From Sphingobium sp. AS12 (GTDB lineage Bacteria; Pseudomonadota; Alphaproteobacteria; Sphingomonadales; Sphingomonadaceae): a stretch of 64,000 bases of DNA. The stretch is from positions 682,001 through 746,000 of the forward strand of contig NZ_JAHRGM010000001.1 in assembly GCF_019097845.1 (NCBI RefSeq). The letters run 5' to 3'. A program made the translations under genes and the position numbers. Below the pieces are notes generated by a model. It was not told where the DNA came from. It made no database searches and was given only the letters and a program-made list of their open reading frames with translations. Shown in pieces: positions 25,422 through 33,759 of this stretch. How positions within the stretch are numbered: position 1 is the stretch's first letter; each line of letters starts with the position of its first letter.

Positions 25422-27176
25422 ATGGAATCCATTTCTGTGCGCAACTGGCCAGTCGGAAAGACCAGCAAGGACCCTGTCTCAGGGATAGCGGGCGCGCATC
25501 CGTCCTATGTCGTAGCACCGACCCAATGGCTGGCCGCCCTGTCGCAGGCGGCAGCCATTTTATCGCATCATGACAGCATGTTATCGCTGGTCGAAGGCAA
25601 TGATCGTTTTCTGCAAGCCTTTCGCCAGCATCAGGAAAGGGACGGTGCCGTCTCGCAGGCTGCGACGATATGGCGCGAACGCATCCTGAAGTTCATTCAG
25701 TCGAATCAGACCGCCGACAGCTTCGAAATCCGCCGCGATGGCAAGCTGGGGCCGGAATATTTCATGTGCACAATCGGCCGCCTCCCGGCTGATGCGGATC
25801 ACCCCGAACTCTATCTGTTCACCGCGACCGACCGCACCAGCGAACGCACGATCGAAAAAAATCTGCGCCGCGAATTGCTGTCCGACGGCCTGACCGCACT
25901 ACCCAACCGCACCGGTTTCGGTGAAGAGATTGACGATCGGATCAGCAACACGGTCTGGCCTGAAAATGCCCAGTTCGGCATCATCGCCATCGACCTTAGC
26001 CGGTTCAGCCGGGTCAATGAATCGCTCGGCCCCATGGCGGGCGATGAATTGCTGATCACGGTTGCCAAGCGGCTGAAATCCAGCCTGCGGCAAGGCGATG
26101 TGCTGGCCCGCATCGGCGGCAATGATTTTGCGATATTTGCGCGCCTTAACAATGGCTTGTCCGACGCACTGCATATCGTTCAGCGTATCAAGGAAGCGCT
26201 CAGTTCGCCGATTCGGCTGAGCGATCTGCAAATCCGGGTCGACTGCGCGATCGGCTGCGCCCTGTCGACCAGCCTGAGCGATGATCCCGACGATATCGTT
26301 CGCAAGGCGCAGGCTGCGGTCAAGATCGCCAAACGCAGCGGCAAGGTGGAAATCTACCGCAACGGCGTCCTCAAGGAGGCGCAGCGTCGCTTCTCGATCG
26401 AAAGCCGGCTGCGCGACGCACTGGCCCAGGGCGGCCTGTCGCTCGCCTATCAACCACTCATCCACCTCCAGACTGGCGAGATTACCGGGTTCGAGGCGCT
26501 CGCCCGTTGGGATGACGAGGAACTGGGCCATGTGTCTCCGGTAGAGTTTATCGCCGTGGCTGAAGAAAGCGGCCTCATCACCCCCCTGGGCCGCTGGGCC
26601 GCCTATGAAGCGGCGCAGGCGCTATCGCGCTGGGACGCCAAATTCGGCCAGCCCATGCCCGTCGGGGTCAACGTCAACCTCTCGCCGATCCAGATGGCGC
26701 GCGATGATGTGGCGTCCATGTTTGAAGAAGCGCTGCGCTATTCGGGCATAGCGGGCCGTCGCCTGACCGCCGAAGTCACCGAAAGCGCGATCATCGCCGA
26801 TCCCGACAAGGCGCGCAAATTGCTGTTCGCGCTCAAGGATTTGCATATGTCGATCGCGATGGACGATTTCGGCACAGGCTTCTCCAACCTCGCAAGCCTG
26901 CACAGCCTGCCGATCGACATATTGAAGATCGACCGCAGTTTCGTGTCGTCCATGCTGGGGGATCGCGACAAGACGGTCATCGTTCGCACCATCCTCTCGC
27001 TCGCCGAATCGCTCAATCTCAAGGTCACGGCCGAAGGGATAGAGACGCAGGAGCTCGCCCATGCGCTCCAGCAAATGGGGTGCTGGCAGGGGCAGGGCTA
27101 TCATTTCGCCAAGCCGATGGCCGAACAGGATGCCTTCGACTATTGGCGCGCCCGCTGGAATTTCGAAACCGTCTGA
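25422..27176 (+). CDS. GGDEF-EAL protein, probable c-di-GMP phosphodiesterase
   Basis: A 584-residue soluble protein with an N-terminal PAS-like sensory part (about 30-145), a GGDEF domain (about 155-310) and an EAL domain (about 325-575). The GGDEF motif is altered to GGNDF at 232-236, so cyclase activity is doubtful. The EAL domain looks complete: EAL at 358-360, NVNLSP, EVTES, MDDFGTG, LKIDRSF, AEGIET and QGYHFAKP are all present. It therefore probably degrades c-di-GMP, with the GGDEF part as a possible GTP-binding regulator. Its 3' end overlaps cca, which is transcribed towards it, by 37 bases. Confidence 0.92.
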   Translation: MESISVRNWPVGKTSKDPVSGIAGAHPSYVVAPTQWLAALSQAAAILSHHDSMLSLVEGNDRFLQAFRQHQERDGAVSQAATIWRERILKFIQSNQTADSFEIRRDGKLGPEYFMCTIGRLPADADHPELYLFTATDRTSERTIEKNLRRELLSDGLTALPNRTGFGEEIDDRISNTVWPENAQFGIIAIDLSRFSRVNESLGPMAGDELLITVAKRLKSSLRQGDVLARIGGNDFAIFARLNNGLSDALHIVQRIKEALSSPIRLSDLQIRVDCAIGCALSTSLSDDPDDIVRKAQAAVKIAKRSGKVEIYRNGVLKEAQRRFSIESRLRDALAQGGLSLAYQPLIHLQTGEITGFEALARWDDEELGHVSPVEFIAVAEESGLITPLGRWAAYEAAQALSRWDAKFGQPMPVGVNVNLSPIQMARDDVASMFEEALRYSGIAGRRLTAEVTESAIIADPDKARKLLFALKDLHMSIAMDDFGTGFSNLASLHSLPIDILKIDRSFVSSMLGDRDKTVIVRTILSLAESLNLKVTAEGIETQELAHALQQMGCWQGQGYHFAKPMAEQDAFDYWRARWNFETV

Positions 27177-28351
27177 TCGGCGATCGCGCCAACCCGCGCG
27201 GCATCAGGGAAACCCTCGGCCACCCAAATATCCTGCACGATATTCAATGCCTTGGCGACGTCCGGGCCAGGTGCCAGCCCACGCGCGATCAGCGCGCCAC
27301 CGCTGATCGGCAATTTGGGCGGCGTCCAGTCAGCCAATGCAGCAACGCCCGACAGGTCAGCATCACCGTTCAGCAGCAACCGGTCGATCGCCCCCTCAAC
27401 CCCGATATGCCAGGCCAGCGCCCGGATCGGCGCATCGCCCAATCCAGCCTCCAGCGCAATCGTCAGCCGCTTGCGCGCCTTGTTCGACAATTTGAGCCGC
27501 GCCCCCACCAGATCGGCCCGCGCCGCGTCGGGCGGTAACAGGGCCGCCAGCCGCCGCAACGCCGACGGCGCGACTCCCGCTGCCACCTCCCGCGCTATCA
27601 ACCGCTCCAACCGGTCGATCCCCGCGCCATCCACTTCGGGCAGGACCGGCGTCAATATCCCGCCATCGACCATCAGGCGCAGAGCATGGATCGGTGCCGC
27701 CACGCCCAGCAATTTCAGCAACTCATCGGCAATCCGCTCACGCGACAGCGCCATCAGGCTGTTGGCCGCTGCAACGCAGGCTGCATAGGCAACATTGTCC
27801 AGCTCATCGTCGCCATAGCGCGCAAGAAAGCGGAAATAGCGCAATATGCGCAGATGATCCTCGGCAATCCGCGCGTCAGCATCGCCGATGAAGCGCAACC
27901 GCCGCGCTTCCAGATCAGCAATCCCGCCGAAAAAGTCGGTAATCTCTCCGCTGAGCGGATCGGCATAGAGAGCGTTGATCGTAAAGTCCCGTCGCGCCGC
28001 ATCCTCGCGCCAATCGTCGGTATAGGCGATGATCGCGCGCCGCCCGTCCGTGCTGACGTCACGGCGCAGCGTCGTGATCTCGACCGGCCAGCCTGCAATC
28101 ACGGCGGTGATCGTGCCATGCTCGATGCCCGTCGGCACCGCCTTGATCCCCGCAGCCTTCAGCCTGTCGACAACATCATGCGGGTCCAGCGTCGTCGCAA
28201 TGTCGAGGTCATTGACCGGCAGGCCCAGCAACCCATCGCGCACCGCCCCGCCGACGAAGCGCGCCTTGCCACCTGCCGCATCCAGCGCCACCAGCAAATC
28301 ATCAAGCCCGGGACGATGCCGCCATGGCGCATCGGGCAACAGCACGCTCAT
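27140..28351 (-). CDS. cca: CCA tRNA nucleotidyltransferase (class II)
   Basis: A 403-residue enzyme. FVGGAVRDGLLGL and the metal-binding DLDIATTL (about 37-56) are followed by the conserved RRDFTINALYADPLSGEITD and the nucleotide-selecting EDHLRILRYFRFLARYG. It adds or repairs the 3' CCA of tRNAs, although both tRNA genes in this window already encode CCA. ATG 28351 overlaps the TGA of the upstream NUDIX gene and defines the start. Its last 37 bases overlap the end of the GGDEF-EAL gene. Confidence 0.94.
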   Translation of the reverse strand: MSVLLPDAPWRHRPGLDDLLVALDAAGGKARFVGGAVRDGLLGLPVNDLDIATTLDPHDVVDRLKAAGIKAVPTGIEHGTITAVIAGWPVEITTLRRDVSTDGRRAIIAYTDDWREDAARRDFTINALYADPLSGEITDFFGGIADLEARRLRFIGDADARIAEDHLRILRYFRFLARYGDDELDNVAYAACVAAANSLMALSRERIADELLKLLGVAAPIHALRLMVDGGILTPVLPEVDGAGIDRLERLIAREVAAGVAPSALRRLAALLPPDAARADLVGARLKLSNKARKRLTIALEAGLGDAPIRALAWHIGVEGAIDRLLLNGDADLSGVAALADWTPPKLPISGGALIARGLAPGPDVAKALNIVQDIWVAEGFPDAARVGAIADQTVSKFQRARQ

Positions 28352-28947
28352 GCCGCCCCCAGTCTGCGCGACAGGTTGGCCAGGATCGCGGCGGTCACGC
28401 CCCATATCCGCCGGTCCTGCCACATGATCTCGTAATAATGGCGCACCGCTCCTTCAAATTCGACGGCATGTTGGACCCGGTTGGCCGGGTCGAGGGCATA
28501 GGCGAGCGGCAGTTCGAACCAGTCCGCCACCTCGCTTTCCTGCGGTCGCAGCGGCAGGTCGGGGGGGATCACCGCCAGCACCGGCACGATGTCGAACCCG
28601 GTAAACGTATGATAGCGGTCGGACGTGCCGATCACTTGCGCCAGATGCGGCGGCAGGCCGATCTCCTCCTCCGCCTCCCGTAGTGCCCCGGCAATTTCGT
28701 CAGCGTCGCTCGCATCGACCCGCCCACCGGGAAAGGCGATCTGCCCGGCATGTTTGCGCAGCCGTTCGGACCGCTGGGTCAGGATCAGCCCCGGTTCTGC
28801 CCGGTCGGTGATCGCCACCAGCACGGCGGCGGGCGCCAGCGCTATGTCTCCGTCAATACGCGGGTCACGTGTATCGGACAGCAGGAAGTCGCCTGTCCGG
28901 CGATGTCCCTCGGCCAGCGCGGCGCGCAGCCGCTCCGCCAGCGTCAT
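28348..28947 (-). CDS. NUDIX hydrolase, probable CoA pyrophosphatase
   Basis: A 199-residue NUDIX protein of the NudL/CoAse type. It has the CoAse pre-motif ILTQRSERLRKHAGQIAFPG, immediately followed by a NUDIX box in GGRVDASDADEIAGALREAE and EEIGL. Members cleave CoA to phosphopantetheine and ADP. It is coupled by four-base overlaps to DUF1285 upstream and cca downstream, forming a tight three-gene operon. Confidence 0.9.
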   Translation of the reverse strand: MTLAERLRAALAEGHRRTGDFLLSDTRDPRIDGDIALAPAAVLVAITDRAEPGLILTQRSERLRKHAGQIAFPGGRVDASDADEIAGALREAEEEIGLPPHLAQVIGTSDRYHTFTGFDIVPVLAVIPPDLPLRPQESEVADWFELPLAYALDPANRVQHAVEFEGAVRHYYEIMWQDRRIWGVTAAILANLSRRLGAA

Positions 28948-29510
28948 GCCGCGCCGTCCAGCGGGAAAAAAGCACCATTGCTCCAGAGGCCGACCCGCTC
29001 GGCGCCTTCATCCAGCGCCAGATTCATCAGCTCATAATAGACGCTGCGCACGACCAGCGCCTCCAGTCCGGCGCGGACATGCAGATAGGGATGCGGCCCG
29101 TCCGCCGTCTCACGGATCAGCAGCGCATTGTCCGGTCCCGCCGCGATCAAATCGCCGGTATTCAGCCGGAACGCCAGCGCCCGTTCGCGCCCTTCACCCT
29201 CGCTCTTGAGTTCGACCGCCACGAACGGCGCATCCTCGACCGCGATACTCAGCTTCTCGACCGGGGTGACCAGCACATAGCTGCCGTCCGCCTCGCGCCG
29301 CAATATGGTGGAAAACAGCCGCACCATCGCCTCGCGCCCGATCGGCGATCCTTGATGAAACCATGTGCCGTCGCGCGCGATCCGCATCTCGCTGTCGCCG
29401 CAATGGGCCGGGTTCCATTTCTCCACCGGCGGCAGTTTTTTTTCGGCAAGCAGGCGCGCAATGTCGCTCAGCGACAGGTCGGCCAGGTCGGGCAATGGGT
29501 CCATCGGCAT
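28944..29510 (-). CDS. DUF1285 family protein
   Basis: A 188-residue protein matching DUF1285: the N-terminal PPVEKWNPAHCGDSEMRI, the central GTWFHQGSPIGREAMVRLFS and the C-terminal RAGLEALVVRSVYYELMN. The family has known structures of a two-domain fold but no firm function. It heads a translationally coupled operon with NUDIX and cca; that linkage is common in alphaproteobacteria and hints at nucleotide or RNA metabolism. ATG 29510; a second ATG two codons later is also possible. Confidence 0.9.
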   Translation of the reverse strand: MPMDPLPDLADLSLSDIARLLAEKKLPPVEKWNPAHCGDSEMRIARDGTWFHQGSPIGREAMVRLFSTILRREADGSYVLVTPVEKLSIAVEDAPFVAVELKSEGEGRERALAFRLNTGDLIAAGPDNALLIRETADGPHPYLHVRAGLEALVVRSVYYELMNLALDEGAERVGLWSNGAFFPLDGAA

Positions 29511-29554
29511 GGCTTAGCAGATAGGATCGCTGCGCCCCGATGGCAAAGGGGGAA

Positions 29555-30139
29555 TCAGGCGGTAACGCGAATATCGGGACCTAGCATCCCCGCGCCACCC
29601 ACAGCGCGACCGTCGACCGACAGCGCCAGCAACCGCCGCTGCCCGACCGGGCCGGGCGCGCGCCATCCGCCAGTATCATCGGCACTAAAGCCCCAGAAAC
29701 GGCCATAATATTCCGGGTCGCCGATCATCATCAGCGGTGCGGTCCCGTGCGCCTTTGCAGCGGCGACAACGGCGTCCATCATCGCCCGGCCATGGCCACC
29801 ACCCTGATGCGCCGGATCGACCGCCACGGGGCCGACCATGATATAGGGCCGCTGCGTTCCGTCATCCTGCGTCAACGCCACCGGCCAGCTTTGCAGCGAT
29901 CCGATCAATACGCCGTCATCATCCACCACAGCGAAGGAGAGCGCGGGAATCCAAGCGGTCGTCCCGCGAATCAGATAGGCCGTCCGTCCATGCCGGTCCG
30001 TGCCGAACGCATCGTCGAGCAGCCGCTCGATCGCGTCTGGCCGCTGGCTTTCAAGAGGGACAATCATAGACACGTCTTGCCGATCCGCCATCAATGGCGC
30101 ATGGACCGCGCCGGGAGCGGCGGGCTTTACCGCCCGCAT
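29555..30139 (-). CDS. GNAT-family N-acetyltransferase
   Basis: A 194-residue protein with a GNAT core. The acetyl-CoA loop is GPVAVDPAHQGGGHGRAMMD (about 102-121), followed by MMIGDPEYYGRFWGF. This is the YhbS-like subgroup, which acts on unknown small molecules. The true start is uncertain. ATGs encoding MADRQDV and MIVPLES (residues 17 and 25) are alternatives, none with a clear ribosome site. The gene is divergent from folB. Confidence 0.85.
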   Translation of the reverse strand: MRAVKPAAPGAVHAPLMADRQDVSMIVPLESQRPDAIERLLDDAFGTDRHGRTAYLIRGTTAWIPALSFAVVDDDGVLIGSLQSWPVALTQDDGTQRPYIMVGPVAVDPAHQGGGHGRAMMDAVVAAAKAHGTAPLMMIGDPEYYGRFWGFSADDTGGWRAPGPVGQRRLLALSVDGRAVGGAGMLGPDIRVTA

Positions 30140-30201
30140 CGCAAAATGAAAGACTAAACTGGCCCCGCCTGACAGCAGGAAAGGGCCGGATATGGCGGGC
30201 C

Positions 30202-30585
30202 ATGCAAACTGGATTTGACGATTTTTTGACGCTGGAGGTCAATAACCTCCATGTCGATGTGCTGACCGGCATTTATTCGGAGGAGACCCATCTCCCCCAG
30301 CCGCTGCGCATCTCCATCCGCGCGCGGCTGACGATCGCGGATCATTATGATCCTGCGACGCCGTTGACGCAGTCCAAAAATTATATGGACCTTAAACATG
30401 CGGCCTCGACCGCCTTGCCCGATGGGGTCCATTTCACCCTGATAGAGGCGGTGGCCGACCATATCGTCGACACCATCTTCCTTCAGGGCGACAATGTGAC
30501 CCATGTCGAAGTGAAGATCGTCAAGCTGGCCTTGTCCGAACGTGGCGAGGAGATTGGCATCACGCTTGGCCGCAGCCGGAAATAA
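30202..30585 (+). CDS. folB: Dihydroneopterin aldolase
   Basis: A 127-residue FolB-type enzyme: VNNLHVDVLTGIYSEETHLP (about 12-31) is the family signature, and LIEAVADHIVDTIF and VEVKIVKL (with the conserved Lys) follow. It cleaves dihydroneopterin to 6-hydroxymethyl-dihydropterin in folate synthesis. The start at 30202 is chosen because the 36 residues encoded upstream in frame are unlike FolB and overlap the divergent GNAT gene. No other folate gene is adjacent, but thyA, which consumes folate, is at the right edge. Confidence 0.9.
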   Translation: MQTGFDDFLTLEVNNLHVDVLTGIYSEETHLPQPLRISIRARLTIADHYDPATPLTQSKNYMDLKHAASTALPDGVHFTLIEAVADHIVDTIFLQGDNVTHVEVKIVKLALSERGEEIGITLGRSRK

Positions 30586-30608
30586 CGGTTTCCAAAAACA
30601 CAATGTGT

Positions 30609-30666
30609 TCCCGCGAAGGCGGGAGTCCAGTTCCGGGGTTTCAACTGGACTCCCGCCTGCGCGGGA
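30609..30666. repeat. Intergenic inverted repeat, family E
   Basis: Arms of 24 bases (30609-30632 and 30643-30666) read TCCCGCGAAGGCGGGAGTCC... and its near complement, with mismatches only at the GAA/TGC centre of each inner mini-hairpin. It sits between the convergent folB and 2OG-oxygenase genes. Confidence 0.85.
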
Positions 30667-30675
30667 GTACGCCGC

Positions 30676-31623
30676 TCACCCCTTCTTGATCAGCCCGATC
30701 TCGATCAGCCGCTCGGTCAGATAATCATGCGCGCTGATCGGCGGGTCGCGGCGCGGATTGGTTTGACTCACACATTGCGGCAGGGCGTCGATCATCACGT
30801 CGGGCCGCAGGTGCAGGAAGAAGGGCATCGAATAGCGCGAATGGCCGCGCCGCTCCGGCGGCGGATTGATCACGCGGTGGCTGGTCGATGGCAGCATATG
30901 GTTGGTCAGCCGCTGGAGCATGTCGCCGACATTGATCGCCAGCGCGCCGGGTGGCGGCACCACCGGCAGCCAGTTGCCGTTGCGGTCCTTTAGCTCCAGC
31001 CCGCCTTCCTCGGCCCCCAGCAACAGGGTGATCAGGTTGATGTCCTCATGCGCGCCCGCGCGGATGCCCGGCGCTTGTGGCGACACCGGCGGATAATGGA
31101 GCAATCGCAGGATTGAATTGCCCCGGTCGATCGGCCCGTCGAACCAGCGTTCTTCCAGCCCCAGATAGAGCGCGATCGCCGACAGCAGTTCCGCGCCGAC
31201 CCGGTCGAACTCGGCATAGAGTTTGGAAAAGACGGGGTGGAATGCGGGCAGTTCGTCGGGCCAGACATTGGGCGGCATCGTCTCGGCCAGCGGATCGCCC
31301 GGCGGCAAATCGCGCCCGACATGCCAGAATTCCTTCAGGTCATTCTCGCTCGCGCCCTTGGCGATTTCGGTGCCGAACGCGGTATAGCCGCGCTGGCCGC
31401 CATTATATTTGGCATCATAGGCGCGCTTGGCGGCTTCGGGCAGGACGAAAAAGTCGCGCGCCAGCGTCCATCCCGCGTCGATCAGCGCCGGGTCCATGCC
31501 ATGATCGCGCACCATCGCGAAGCCGAATCGCTGGAAGGATTCGCCAAACGCTTTCGCGAAATCCGCCTTGCTCAACTCCGCCATCGACAGGACGGGCACC
31601 TGATCCAGCACCGATTGCGACAC
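30676..31623 (-). CDS. 2-oxoglutarate/Fe(II) oxygenase, isopenicillin-N-synthase family
   Basis: A 315-residue jelly-roll oxygenase. The iron ligands are His192 and Asp194 (GAHEDINLITLLL) and His249 (PSTSHRVIN), and the 2-oxoglutarate-binding Arg263 lies in RYSMPFF. The N-terminal DIOX_N domain has FGFAMVRDHG. I place the start at a GTG (31623), because GGAG lies nine bases upstream and residues before it are not family-like; an ATG 18 codons earlier is possible. The substrate is unknown. It is divergent from the EVE-domain gene, sharing a 116-base promoter region. Confidence 0.87.
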   Translation of the reverse strand: MSQSVLDQVPVLSMAELSKADFAKAFGESFQRFGFAMVRDHGMDPALIDAGWTLARDFFVLPEAAKRAYDAKYNGGQRGYTAFGTEIAKGASENDLKEFWHVGRDLPPGDPLAETMPPNVWPDELPAFHPVFSKLYAEFDRVGAELLSAIALYLGLEERWFDGPIDRGNSILRLLHYPPVSPQAPGIRAGAHEDINLITLLLGAEEGGLELKDRNGNWLPVVPPPGALAINVGDMLQRLTNHMLPSTSHRVINPPPERRGHSRYSMPFFLHLRPDVMIDALPQCVSQTNPRRDPPISAHDYLTERLIEIGLIKKG

Positions 31624-31739
31624 TTTATACTTCTCCGAAATTTGGGTCCGAAAACTCTGGGGCAGGGCGTGCAACATAAGGAACGCGCACCGATATTCCC
31701 ATCCTTGATCGCGGCGAAGCGGTGATGCAAGGAGGCAAA

Positions 31740-32147
31740 ATGAACTATTGGCTGATGAAATCGGAACCCGATGTTTTTTCCTATGACGACCTGGTCGCCA
31801 AGGGGAAGGCGGAATGGGACGGTGTGCGCAATCACACCGCGCAGATCAACATGAAGGCGATGCGCCGGGGCGACCTGGCGCTCTTCTACCACAGCAATAT
31901 CGGGGTAGAGGCCGTGGGCATCATGGAAATTGTCGAGGAAGCGGCTCCCGACAGCACCGACGAGAGCGGCAAATGGATCGCGATCCATGTCCACGCCCGC
32001 GAAAAGCTTGCCAAACCGGTCACGCTCAAGACGATGAAGGCCGATCCGGCCCTGGCTGGCATGGTCATGCTGCGCCAATCACGCCTGTCCGTGTCACCGG
32101 TGTCAAAGGCAGAGTTTGATCATATCGTCGCACTATCAAAGGCTTAA
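31740..32147 (+). CDS. EVE-domain protein (THYN1-like modified-base reader)
   Basis: A 135-residue stand-alone EVE domain. MNYWLMKSEPDVFSYDDL opens the PUA-like fold, and WDGVRNHTAQINMKAMRRGD and ALFYHSNIG form the ligand pocket. EVE domains bind modified nucleobases such as 5-methylcytosine derivatives (family knowledge). GGAGG lies five bases before the ATG. The role of single-domain bacterial EVE proteins is not established. Confidence 0.92.
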   Translation: MNYWLMKSEPDVFSYDDLVAKGKAEWDGVRNHTAQINMKAMRRGDLALFYHSNIGVEAVGIMEIVEEAAPDSTDESGKWIAIHVHAREKLAKPVTLKTMKADPALAGMVMLRQSRLSVSPVSKAEFDHIVALSKA

Positions 32148-32293
32148 GGCGTCATAATCGTTCCGGTTGCGTTCTGCGCAACTGTTCCGGCGCTTTTTGC
32201 GATTGTCGCTTTGCTGCGCTGCGACATAGAAGCGCCTCAACAGAATAAGAATATTACAGAGGTGTTTGATCGGCATTCACAAGGAGTTTACCC

Positions 32294-32581
32294 ATGCGAA
32301 TGCTGTCCAAGTTTGTTGCCGCCAGCGCCCTTAGCGCTTTTGTCGCCCTCGTTGCCCCTGCCCAGGCTGAAGAAGCCGCCAAGCAGCGCTTCACCCACGA
32401 AGGCTATACCTACGTCTATAACGTCAAGGATACCAAGTCGGGTAAGGTCATTTCCGGCCGTCGTTTCCCCGATGCGGTTGCCTTCAACCTCTCGGTCAAA
32501 GACGGCAAGGTTTCCGGCGTTTCCGGCGGCCAGCAGGTCACGTTCAAGGTTGACGAAGCGCGCGGCGCTGCCTCGAACTGA
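32294..32581 (+). CDS. Small exported protein, unknown function
   Basis: A 95-residue protein with a signal peptide ending PAQA at about residue 25. The 70-residue mature part is beta-rich (YTYVYNVKDTKSGKVISGR and VAFNLSVKDGKVSGVSGG). A good AAGGAG ribosome site precedes the ATG, and it ends at a strong terminator. It is probably periplasmic and monocistronic. I do not recognise a named family. Confidence 0.8.
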   Translation: MRMLSKFVAASALSAFVALVAPAQAEEAAKQRFTHEGYTYVYNVKDTKSGKVISGRRFPDAVAFNLSVKDGKVSGVSGGQQVTFKVDEARGAASN

Positions 32582-32603
32582 GCGTCACGCCTTTTGAGCC
32601 AAT

Positions 32604-32638
32604 AAAAAGGCCGCTTCCGACGGGAAGCGGCCTTTTTT
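32604..32638. terminator. Bidirectional rho-independent terminator
   Basis: The stem AAAAGGCCGCTTCC/GGAAGCGGCCTTTT has a three-base loop and T-runs on both strands. It serves both the exported-protein gene (plus) and the glycine-zipper gene (minus), which converge here. Confidence 0.93.
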
Positions 32639-32651
32639 GTTGGCTCGGTGC

Positions 32652-32954
32652 TTAGCGGCAGCGACGCTTGCTGTCGACTTCCTTGCCGAGCAGACCGCCA
32701 CCAACGGCACCCAGGATCGTACCGGTCGTGCGTTCGCCGCGCGTATCGATCGCCCGGCCCAGCAATGCGCCGCCAGCGGCACCTACGATCAGGCCGGTCG
32801 TGCCATTGGACTTGCGGCAATAGGTCCGGCCATCGCGACCGCGCCATTCCTTGTACCGATAATGTTTGCGCGCCTGTGCGCCGTCAGTCGGCACGGCCAT
32901 AGACATCGGAACGGCCAGCGAGACAGCGGCCAGGGCGAGCAGGGCTTTACGCAT
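32652..32954 (-). CDS. Glycine-zipper 2TM-domain protein
   Basis: A 100-residue exported protein. The signal peptide runs to about residue 28 (ending AQA), and a basic, aromatic linker follows (KHYRYKEWRGRDGRTYC). The glycine zipper pair is GLIVGAAGGALLGRAID and GTILGAVGGGLLGKEVD. Such 17-kDa-antigen-like domains insert in or associate with the outer membrane. GGAGG precedes the ATG at 32954. The terminal KRRCR carries one of two cysteines. Function unknown. Confidence 0.88.
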   Translation of the reverse strand: MRKALLALAAVSLAVPMSMAVPTDGAQARKHYRYKEWRGRDGRTYCRKSNGTTGLIVGAAGGALLGRAIDTRGERTTGTILGAVGGGLLGKEVDSKRRCR

Positions 32955-33656
32955 GAGTATCTCCTCCATTTGCGTTGGTTTGACGCTTGAACCACTGCAC
33001 TTTGACCCAGGTTGCATGAACATCTCACAACGAGATAAGTCGTTGGTTATAAATCACTAAATTTTTAGGCGAACGGACGCCCGGCAGGGACGAACGGGCA
33101 GTGTAAGCCGGAGTGGGGATGTTCATCCTCGCGCCGCCGGGCTGGAATGCATCCCCTGACAGCCGCAGGAAAGTTATCCACAGCTTTATGACAATTCTGA
33201 TACGCGCCACTGCCGATTCCGCTTTGCGCGACTCGCTTTTGGTGAGAGCATCCCTTTATCGGAACAGCAGAAAACGGAGCGATCCATTTCCAACAAATCC
33301 CTGCTAAAACAGGAATTTAATGCTGTCCTGAAGGTCCGCTGGAAGGCGTCGTTCGCAAGGACGACATCAACCAACGGATCGGTCCAAAAAGACCGCTGCC
33401 GGGTACGCGCGAAAGTGAACGTCGGGCATCGGATATTGGAGGACCAGAGCCGGATTGGCTGCCCTTGGCCCGATCCGGAGCAGTCCTTGGCAAACAGCCT
33501 TTCAGGCCGGCGCCAGGACAACGCCGGGCCGATGATCGCCTCTCGCCAGAGAAGCGGATCGCATGACCCGACGGCAGTGGGGACCGACAGCAATGTCGGC
33601 CCCCATTTTGCGTTTGGAGCCTGGCGCTGAACGCATCGTGGGGGAATCGCGCCAAC
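32955..33656. other. Gene-free stretch with a possible structured RNA
   Basis: About 700 bases without a convincing coding frame. Short frames on both strands have implausible composition and no ribosome sites. It holds several hairpins, for example 33440-33487 (outer AGGAC/GTCCT, inner CCGGAT/ATCCGG). It also holds a DnaA-box-like TTATCCACA at 33174-33182 and, at 33578-33609, an intrinsic terminator pointing right. A plus-strand non-coding transcript ending at about 33609 is therefore possible. I could not match it to tmRNA, RNase P RNA, SRP RNA or 6S RNA. Confidence 0.4.
33578..33609 (+). terminator. Rho-independent terminator with GNRA loop
   Basis: TGGGGACCGACA pairs with TGTCGGCCCCCA (one A-C mismatch) around a GCAA tetraloop, followed by TTTT. 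It is oriented for plus-strand transcription, although no plus-strand coding gene ends nearby. Confidence 0.75.
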
Positions 33657-33731
33657 TGGTGCCGGATGCAGGATTTGAACCCGCGACCTTCGGTTTACAA
33701 AACCGCTGCACTACCACTGTGCTAATCCGGC
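33657..33731 (-). tRNA. tRNA-Thr (anticodon TGT)
   Basis: A 75-base tRNA including an encoded CCA. The acceptor arm is GCCGGAT pairing with ATCCGGC. The D arm is GCAC...GTGC, the anticodon stem is CGGT/ACCG with loop TTTGTAA (anticodon TGT, reading ACA), and the T arm contains GGTTCAAATCC. It is read on the minus strand, towards the gene-free stretch. Confidence 0.95.
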
Positions 33732-33759
33732 GCACCAGTCAGGCGACACGCCCTTACTA

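Noticed and set aside
33174-33182. DnaA box TTATCCACA, possible replication origin
   Set aside because: A single box without a cluster, AT-rich unwinding region or origin-flanking genes; not enough for an origin call.
33186-33593. A 135-codon minus-strand frame in the gene-free stretch, and a 71-codon plus-strand frame at 33415-33630
   Set aside because: Amino-acid composition looks random, no ribosome site, and the plus frame runs through the terminator hairpin.
33502-33735. Minus-strand frame over tRNA-Thr
   Set aside because: It is the translation shadow of the tRNA gene (KVAGSNPASGT-type read-through).
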